Virus record (IMG/VR): IMGVR_UViG_3300042478_000808
Span: 1 to 26,847 of that record
Origin: a virus
DNA length: 26,847 bases
Strand: one strand, 5' to 3'
Shown: piece by piece, positions 22,678 through 26,847 of the stretch
How positions within the stretch are numbered: the first letter of the stretch is position 1
Layout of the letters: the number at the start of each line of letters is the position of its first letter
The notes under the pieces: generated by a model
Told to the model about the DNA's origin: nothing
Databases searched by the model: none
The model's input: the letters and a program-made list of their open reading frames with translations, nothing else
Translations under genes and position numbers: made by a program

Positions 22678-23567
22678 TTACATTAGAACAGTTCAGCGCA
22701 ATGATACCGAAGAATAAAGAAGCTAAAGAATGGTATGATGTAGCTATCGACATGTTTGAAAAGTATGAAATCACAACACCACTTCGCATTGCGGCTTTCA
22801 TGGCACAGTGTGCTCACGAGTCAGCTGACTTTACAATGCTTGAAGAGAACCTTAACTATCGTGAAGAAACTCTTCTCAAGGTATTCCCACGCTACTTCGG
22901 AGCTGGAAAGCGCAATGCAGCTGAGTATGCAAAGAACCCAGAGAAGATTGCGAACTACGTCTATATGGACGAGTTTAGAAGTAAGCAGGGTGCTATGGGA
23001 AATACTCAAGCAGGAGATGGTTGGAGATTCCGTGGTCGCGGAGTTAAGCAGTTAACTGGACGTAATAACTACACCGCATTCGCAAAGACTGTTAACATGA
23101 CCGCAGAACAGGCATCAGCTTATCTTGACACAAAGAAAGGTGCTCTTGAGTCCGCATGCTGGTTCTGGAAAACGAACAACATCGCTAAGTTTGCAGATGC
23201 AGACGACATTGTTGGAATGACTAAGAAAATCAATGGTGGAACGATTGGTCTTGAAGATCGTACTACTCGTTATACAAAAGCGAAAGCACTACTTGGCGGT
23301 AAGGTTTCTGCACCTCCTGTTACTGAGCAAGCAAAACCAGCGTCGGCAGCAAAACCAGCGGCCGCTGCTCCTAAGGCTGCCCAGAGAACTCTCACGAGAG
23401 GGATGAAGGGCGACGATGTTAAAAGAATGCAGCAAGCTCTCGGAATTGCCGCAGACGGTGACTTTGGTTTTGGAACTGCCGGCGCACTCAAGAAGTGGCA
23501 GCGAGAGAATGGATTAGAAGCCGACGGTGTCGCTGGGCCAGCGACTCTAGCAAAGCTACTCAAATAA
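22674..23567 (+). CDS. Endolysin: GH19 glycosidase plus peptidoglycan-binding domain (297 aa)
   Basis: Cleaves the peptidoglycan glycan backbone at lysis. Residues 1-205 are a GH19 (lysozyme/chitinase-type) domain: MAQCAHESADF with His48-Glu49 (the catalytic Glu of the HE motif), NLNYREETLLKVFPRYF (about 59-75), and FRGRGVKQLTGRNNY with the conserved Arg-Gly-x-x-Gln-Leu-Thr. An Ala/Pro/Lys-rich linker (about 216-243) leads to a C-terminal PG_binding_1 domain (about 238-297) with GMKGDDVKRMQQALG, DGDFG, T-x-x-ALKKWQ and DGVAGPATLA. No signal peptide, so a holin is needed for release. The Ala/Pro linker is GC-rich. Confidence 0.93.
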   Translation: MITLEQFSAMIPKNKEAKEWYDVAIDMFEKYEITTPLRIAAFMAQCAHESADFTMLEENLNYREETLLKVFPRYFGAGKRNAAEYAKNPEKIANYVYMDEFRSKQGAMGNTQAGDGWRFRGRGVKQLTGRNNYTAFAKTVNMTAEQASAYLDTKKGALESACWFWKTNNIAKFADADDIVGMTKKINGGTIGLEDRTTRYTKAKALLGGKVSAPPVTEQAKPASAAKPAAAAPKAAQRTLTRGMKGDDVKRMQQALGIAADGDFGFGTAGALKKWQRENGLEADGVAGPATLAKLLK

Positions 23568-23573
23568 TAAATA
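23566..23573 (+). promoter_or_regulatory. Possible late promoter variant AATAAATA
   Basis: Seven of eight positions match TATAAATA, overlapping the endolysin stop codon and 34 bp before the gp67-like ATG, a place where T4 late genes need a promoter. A small hairpin TAGGTT/AACCTA (23575-23580/23584-23589, loop AGA) follows directly. Confidence 0.4.
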
Positions 23574-23607
23574 GTAGGTTAGAAACCTAATAGAAAAGGA
23601 GACAAAA

Positions 23608-23814
23608 ATGTCTGTTACTGATATTATAAAGCATTCAGTTGATAAAAATCCTCTAGCGATGAAGGAAGCTCTAGAAGCAGAGCTTGCAGCACGTATTCGT
23701 CTTGCTCTCGAAGCAAAGATGTCTGATGACGAAGAAGACGAAGATGAAGAAGAGGAAGATGAAGACGAAGACGAAGACGAAGAAGATGAGGACGAAGACG
23801 AAGCCAAAAAATAA
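23608..23814 (+). CDS. 67: Prohead core protein, T4 gp67 (PIP)-like (68 aa)
   Basis: Short helical N-terminus SVTDIIKHSVDKNPLAMKEA plus LEAELAARIRLALEAKM, followed by an unbroken run of 26 acidic residues (Asp40-Glu65) and AKK. T4 gp67 (80 aa) has the same plan: N-terminal helix with AxAAR, then a long Asp/Glu tail. gp67 is a scaffold component of the prohead core that gp21 degrades. The acidic run is encoded by GAA/GAC/GAT triplets (23725-23802). RBS AAAAGGAGA 23595-23603. In T4 the gene precedes 68-21-22-23; here it stands among lysis genes. Confidence 0.72.
   Translation: MSVTDIIKHSVDKNPLAMKEALEAELAARIRLALEAKMSDDEEDEDEEEEDEDEDEDEEDEDEDEAKK
23725..23802 (+). repeat. Low-complexity GAA/GAC/GAT run
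   Basis: Twenty-six consecutive acidic codons with short internal hexamer repeats (GAAGAC, GATGAA) form the tail of the gp67-like protein. Slippage could lengthen or shorten it in related phages. On the opposite strand it gives an artefactual poly-Ser frame. Confidence 0.85.
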
Positions 23815-24390
23815 ATGAAGATCTATATCATCATAGCAATGTTTATGGCGGCTTCTATGGTAAGTGGAGGCGTATACTATTATTACACCTCCACGCAAGC
23901 CAAGATAGAGCAGCTTACTCAATATAACGCCACTCTTATGGCGAATGTTGAACAGATGGAACAAGTGAACAAACAGAACATCGCTACGATTAATAATCTT
24001 CAGGCTGGTTATCAGCAGGCACAGGAGAACTTTGCTGCGCTTCAGAATAACTTTACGGAAATACGTCGTCAGAATAACGAATTGAGAGACAGACTCGGAA
24101 AGCACGAGTTGGATGTCCTCGCAGCTGCAAAACCGGGTTTGGTTGAAAAGATACTAAACAGCGCAGCTGAAAAAGCAATGAGATGTTTTGAACTTGAGTC
24201 TGGATCGGTTCTAACAGACAAAGAAAAGGAAGCAAAGAATGCAAGAGCGTTTAACAGCGAGTGTCCTTGGATTTATGATCGTCTTGTCGCTAGCGGCATG
24301 CTCACGCCCAGCGCCAGTGGAACCACCACCGAAGATAATAACGGAGACACAAATAGTGAAACCTCCGAAACCGTCGGTTCCAACCCCTGA
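23815..24390 (+). CDS. Inner-membrane spanin, Rz-like (191 aa)
   Basis: i-spanin candidate. N-terminal transmembrane helix (IYIIIAMFMAASMVSGGVYY about 3-22), followed by a periplasmic coiled coil with heptad-like Leu/Met/Ala/Asn pattern (about 28-100, from AKIEQLTQYNATLMANVEQM to ELRDRLGKHEL). The C-terminal tail has one Cys pair (MRCFELES and SECPWIYD) and ends in a Ser/Thr/Gly-rich linker. The gene starts directly after the gp67 stop codon. It overlaps the o-spanin gene in another frame for 152 bp, an arrangement known from lambda Rz/Rz1. Pairs with the lipoprotein to fuse inner and outer membranes. Confidence 0.85.
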   Translation: MKIYIIIAMFMAASMVSGGVYYYYTSTQAKIEQLTQYNATLMANVEQMEQVNKQNIATINNLQAGYQQAQENFAALQNNFTEIRRQNNELRDRLGKHELDVLAAAKPGLVEKILNSAAEKAMRCFELESGSVLTDKEKEAKNARAFNSECPWIYDRLVASGMLTPSASGTTTEDNNGDTNSETSETVGSNP

Positions 24391-24595
24391 CGAATTGAAT
24401 CTAAGAGAAGTAAAATTCGCGGTCATTACACCCGAAAACGCAGAAGAAATTTTCTCAAAGGTAAAGGGAGACAAAGTTCTCTTTGCTCTCACAGCGAAGG
24501 ACTATGAGAACATTTCTCTCAACTTAAGTGACATTCGAGCATACATACAGCAGCAAAAAGAAATCATTGTGATATATGAAAAGCAGTGGGACTAA
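24239..24595 (+). CDS. Outer-membrane spanin lipoprotein, Rz1-like (118 aa)
   Basis: Starts in the +1 frame inside the i-spanin gene and continues 205 bp past its end. Signal peptide RLTASVLGFMIVLSLAAC (4-21), with lipobox L-A-A-C and lipidation at Cys21, so an outer-membrane lipoprotein of about 98 aa after processing. The mature part opens with Pro-rich SRPAPVEPPPK and KPPKPSVPTPDEL, typical of Rz1 proteins, then a C-terminal helix (YENISLNLSDIRAYIQQQKE). The AAAGGA at 24225-24230 gives 8-nt spacing to ATG 24239. Together with 23815 it forms a classical two-component spanin. Confidence 0.88.
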   Translation: MQERLTASVLGFMIVLSLAACSRPAPVEPPPKIITETQIVKPPKPSVPTPDELNLREVKFAVITPENAEEIFSKVKGDKVLFALTAKDYENISLNLSDIRAYIQQQKEIIVIYEKQWD

Positions 24596-24597
24596 AA

Positions 24598-24605
24598 TAT
24601 AAATA
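24598..24605 (+). promoter_or_regulatory. T4-type late promoter TATAAATA
   Basis: Exact late octamer, 74 bp before ATG 24679, starting 2 bp after the o-spanin stop codon. Short inverted arms GACTA (24590-24594) and TAGTC (24604-24608) flank it. Confidence 0.8.
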
Positions 24606-24622
24606 GTCTCGATTGGTTTTAG

Positions 24623-24650
24623 ATGGCCCTTCAGGGGCCATTGTTCTTTA
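24623..24650 (+). terminator. Hairpin with T-rich tail in the holin-candidate leader
   Basis: Stem ATGGCCC (24623-24629) / GGGCCAT (24635-24641), loop TTCAG, then TGTTCTTTA. It resembles a Rho-independent terminator for the spanin transcript, but it lies downstream of the late promoter at 24598, so it would also fold in the leader of the next mRNA. Confidence 0.6.
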
Positions 24651-24678
24651 TAGAATGTGATTTCTTTCAGGAAACAAA

Positions 24679-25146
24679 ATGACTGACACCGAAGTAAACG
24701 TTCTAAAGACAGATGTCGCTCTTATCAAAAAAGACATTAAACAGATAGAGAGAGTATTTAATAAAGTCGACCACGCAGTTGGTGACATGGCCGAGCTACA
24801 TAAGATAGCTGCGGTTCAAGAGAAGATTCTTGAGAACGCTGAAAGAAGAATTGAAAACCTAGAAGATACCTTTATTAAACATGCCGATGATGAGGCTGAG
24901 CATCGTAAAGAACTCAGCAAAGTAATCGCCGACATGAGAGAGGACGCTCAGATACAAAGAGAACGTCGTCACAAAGAAGTATTAGAGTCAATACAGAATA
25001 TGCATACGGTCATAACTGCAAAACTTGAGACTCAGGATGCAAGAATACAAGCCCTTGAAAACTGGAGATGGTGGATCCTCGGTGCAGCCGCGGTCTTGAT
25101 CTTCCTCTTTGACAGATATGAATCCCTGATGTCACTTTTTGGTTGA
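24679..25146 (+). CDS. Holin candidate / tail-anchored membrane protein, XhlA-like (155 aa)
   Basis: A long charged coiled coil (about 1-128) contains no Cys and many Glu/Lys/Ile heptads (VALIKKDIKQIERVFNKVD, QEKILENAERRIENLEDTF). It leads into one C-terminal transmembrane helix, WWILGAAAVLIFLF (about 131-144), preceded by NWR and followed by DRYESLMSLFG. The NW(R/K)WW entry and single C-terminal membrane segment recall the XhlA haemolysin family that accompanies phage lysins. Its own late promoter and location after endolysin and spanins suggest the holin or a holin partner. T4 gpt is different in sequence. Could instead be an unrelated virion membrane protein. Confidence 0.55.
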   Translation: MTDTEVNVLKTDVALIKKDIKQIERVFNKVDHAVGDMAELHKIAAVQEKILENAERRIENLEDTFIKHADDEAEHRKELSKVIADMREDAQIQRERRHKEVLESIQNMHTVITAKLETQDARIQALENWRWWILGAAAVLIFLFDRYESLMSLFG

Positions 25147-25170
25147 CATTTGGGATATATGGAATATATT
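25143..25170 (+). promoter_or_regulatory. Sigma70-type promoter before gp61
   Basis: TTGACA (25143-25148), a 16-bp spacer, and TATATT (25165-25170). The -35 box is exact and the -10 differs at one base. The -35 overlaps the stop codon of the holin candidate. It would start transcription about 28 bp before the gp61 start codon, providing early or middle expression of the replication genes. Confidence 0.75.
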
Positions 25171-25204
25171 GTAATTCAATATCATGCAACTAATGTGAGG
25201 CAAC

Positions 25205-26212
25205 GTGGTAGATTTTGTAGATCTCCAATACGCGACTATGCTTTCGAGCCGATTGGATCGGTTTAAAGTTCGGTCGACGAATCCGTATAAGATAAACTTC
25301 AGGTGCCCTGTCTGCGGCGACTCTCAGACGTCAAAGACGAAGGCACGAGGCTGGCTGCTCGAAAAAGATAACAGCTTCCACTTCTACTGCCATAACTGCG
25401 GCGCAAGCCAATCGTTCTCGTACTTTCTCAAGAGTATTGACGGTATGGCATATAATGATTACATCGCAGAAAAGTTTGTGAAGGACGCGAAGAAGTCCGA
25501 TGCGTCCATCTTAGAAAAAACAAAATTTGAAAAGCCTGTGTTCAATGTTGACCCTCTTAAACAACTTAAGAAGGTGAGTCAACTATCCACGGATCATCCT
25601 CTTAAAAAGTACGTAATGAAAAGAGGAATTCCACCACAGCACCACTATCGAATGTATTTTGCCCCAAAGTTTAAAACTTGGATCAATAGCATTATTCCAA
25701 ATAAGTTTGAGAACGTAGGCAAAGACGAACCTCGTCTCGTAATTCCATTCTTTGATGAGAACGGAAAGATGTTTGGTGTGTCGGCTCGTGGTTTTGATCC
25801 GAACGGCGTAAGATACATTACCATTATGTTTGAAGAACGTTCTAAGATCTTTGGCCTCGACACTGTAAATTTTGAACAGACATACTTCGTAGTTGAAGGT
25901 GCTCTCGACTGTATGTTTCTTTCAAACGCTGTTGCAATGGCAGGTGCTGACGGAAACGTAAGTGGTCTGAAAAGAGCTGACAACGCGATCTTTGTATTCG
26001 ATGCTGAGCCTCGGAATAAAGAGATCCATAAAAGGATTGAGAGGCTCATCAACGCCGGTTATCGAGTGTGCGTATGGCCCTCTAGCGTGCCTGGCAAGGA
26101 TATAAATGAAATGGTTCTAAACGGTATATCAAACGTTGAAGAAGTCATTCGAGAAAACACTTATAAGGGTCTTCAAGCGACACTTAAGTTAGCATCATGG
26201 AGAAAAGTATGA
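25205..26212 (+). CDS. 61: DNA primase, T4 gp61-like (335 aa)
   Basis: Makes RNA primers for lagging-strand synthesis with the gp41 helicase. Residues 34-65 hold a zinc ribbon (CPVCGD with Cys34/Cys37, CHNCG with Cys62/Cys65). Residues about 225-270 hold a Toprim-type catalytic centre: VVEGALDCMFL with Glu231 and Asp235, and VFDAEPRNKE with Asp266 and Glu268. T4 gp61 is 342 aa. Start GTG 25205 follows GAGG (25197-25200) at 4 nt; no nearer ATG gives the full zinc domain. Its end overlaps the frd start by ATGA, making a gp61-frd-td operon. Confidence 0.92.
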   Translation: MVDFVDLQYATMLSSRLDRFKVRSTNPYKINFRCPVCGDSQTSKTKARGWLLEKDNSFHFYCHNCGASQSFSYFLKSIDGMAYNDYIAEKFVKDAKKSDASILEKTKFEKPVFNVDPLKQLKKVSQLSTDHPLKKYVMKRGIPPQHHYRMYFAPKFKTWINSIIPNKFENVGKDEPRLVIPFFDENGKMFGVSARGFDPNGVRYITIMFEERSKIFGLDTVNFEQTYFVVEGALDCMFLSNAVAMAGADGNVSGLKRADNAIFVFDAEPRNKEIHKRIERLINAGYRVCVWPSSVPGKDINEMVLNGISNVEEVIRENTYKGLQATLKLASWRKV

Positions 26213-26706
26213 AGAATGTAAATGCTATTTTAGCTCACGATGCTTTTTGGGGAATTGGAAAGGACGGTGATCTTCCTTGGCCAAAGAATAGCGATGATCT
26301 TAAATGGTTTAAAGAAAAGACGCTCGGTGGTGTCGTTGTGATGGGTAGAAAGACTTGGGAGAGTCTACACGTCAAGCCATTACCTAATAGACTCAACTAC
26401 GTTATCTCGTCTTCGAATAATATTTCGCGTGGCTATCATGGTACGTATGGCGGCAATGATATTGTAGAAGTAATTAAAGATAAGATTGTGAAACGATACT
26501 CGGATCATTCTAAAATCTGGATCATCGGTGGTGCGCAGCTCGTTGAGAGTTGTCTTGAAATCATTGATGAACTCTGGTTAAACGATGTCGGCGGTGTTTA
26601 TGATTGCGATACATTCCTTCCTAAACAAAAGATCACGGAACAGTTTCATATGGGTAGCGTAGAAGTTTTAAGTTTTGGAATTATTACAAAGTGGGTTAAA
26701 AGATGA
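26209..26706 (+). CDS. frd: Dihydrofolate reductase (165 aa)
   Basis: Reduces dihydrofolate to tetrahydrofolate, supplying thymidylate synthesis. Signature [20 protein letters not shown] (4-23) with the substrate Asp in the KNSDDLKWF segment, then [11 protein letters not shown] (NADPH) and [12 protein letters not shown]. The length is nearer E. coli FolA (159 aa) than T4 Frd (193 aa). The start at 26209 is preferred: GGAG at 26199-26202 is 6 nt away and it overlaps the gp61 stop by ATGA. An in-frame ATG at 26197 lies inside gp61 and adds only MEKS. It overlaps td by ATGA. Confidence 0.95.
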   Translation: MKNVNAILAHDAFWGIGKDGDLPWPKNSDDLKWFKEKTLGGVVVMGRKTWESLHVKPLPNRLNYVISSSNNISRGYHGTYGGNDIVEVIKDKIVKRYSDHSKIWIIGGAQLVESCLEIIDELWLNDVGGVYDCDTFLPKQKITEQFHMGSVEVLSFGIITKWVKR

Positions 26707-26847
26707 AACAGTATCATAAATTACTCGAAGATATCCTAGAGTACGGAGAGGACGTAAATGACAGGACAGGAACAGGGACAAGATCCATATTCGGTTACCA
26801 AATGCGATTTAATTTACAAGACGGATTCCCTGCAGTTACAACAAAAA
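26703..26847 (+). CDS. td: Thymidylate synthase (3' partial, 48 codons)
   Basis: The reading frame from ATG 26703 runs open to the window end. Residues [20 protein letters not shown] then [20 protein letters not shown] and FPAVTTKK are the N-terminal part of ThyA-type thymidylate synthases, including the Arg-Thr-Gly-Thr dUMP phosphate loop. It overlaps the frd stop by ATGA (26703-26706). Pairs with dihydrofolate reductase as in T4 frd-td. No intron is seen in the visible part; T4 td has one further into the gene. Confidence 0.93.
   Translation, partial: MKQYHKLLEDILEYGEDVNDRTGTGTRSIFGYQMRFNLQDGFPAVTTK

Noticed and set aside
23556-23807. Minus-strand ORF with a long poly-Ser run
   Set aside because: It is the reverse complement of the acidic GAA/GAC run in the gp67-like gene.

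Overview
The window is a stretch of a T4-like contractile-tailed phage genome (Caudoviricetes, T4 superfamily). Every supported gene lies on the + strand, and most neighbours overlap by ATGA or TAATG. Diagnostic T4-type genes are the replicative helicase gp41 (cut by the left edge), primase gp61, frd (dihydrofolate reductase), td (thymidylate synthase, cut by the right edge) and an acidic gp67-like prohead core protein. Five exact TATAAATA boxes, the T4 late-promoter octamer, stand in front of the structural and lysis blocks. The host is not identified. Two adjacent small genes resemble DUF1127 and DUF3563 proteins of Proteobacteria, which points to a proteobacterial host (inference). I see no tRNA, CRISPR array, insertion sequence or minus-strand gene.

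Layout. 1-1625: gp41 helicase and a small gene, closed by a terminator. 1642-6096: late block with a PD-(D/E)XK-type nuclease, a HAD phosphatase, a ligase-type nucleotidyltransferase and a fibre-like virion protein. 6097-7012: spacer with a hairpin, a late promoter, four very small genes and two identical tandem terminator hairpins. 7035-14546: ten genes chained by 4-bp overlaps that make and transfer sugars. They comprise three GT29 (sialyltransferase-fold) paralogues, four other glycosyltransferase-like proteins, a ColD-type GDP-4-keto-6-deoxymannose 3-dehydratase, a GDP-mannose 4,6-dehydratase and a short-chain dehydrogenase. 14550-18738: late block with an 822-aa mosaic protein (adenylyltransferase-like N-terminus) and four small head-type proteins. 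18746-22677: late block with a 711-aa repeat protein, an Ig-like virion protein and conserved T4-like proteins of unknown function. 22674-25146: lysis genes (GH19 endolysin, overlapping i-/o-spanin, holin candidate) with the gp67-like gene inserted among them. 25143-26847: a sigma70-type promoter followed by gp61, frd and td.

Main interpretation. Eight proteins begin with nearly the same ten residues, M-x-[STR]-F-x-x-[FY]-[ILV]-x-E (Glu10 is His in one). This matches the T4 capsid-targeting sequence of internal proteins (IPIII begins MKTYQEFIAE), which gp21 protease cuts after Glu10. If the match is functional, the phage packages a nuclease, a phosphatase and a ligase-like enzyme in the capsid together with a repeat protein that gp21 would cut into roughly a dozen pieces. 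A second distinctive system is the predicted route from GDP-mannose to a 3,6-dideoxyhexose, coupled to seven glycosyltransferase-like proteins.
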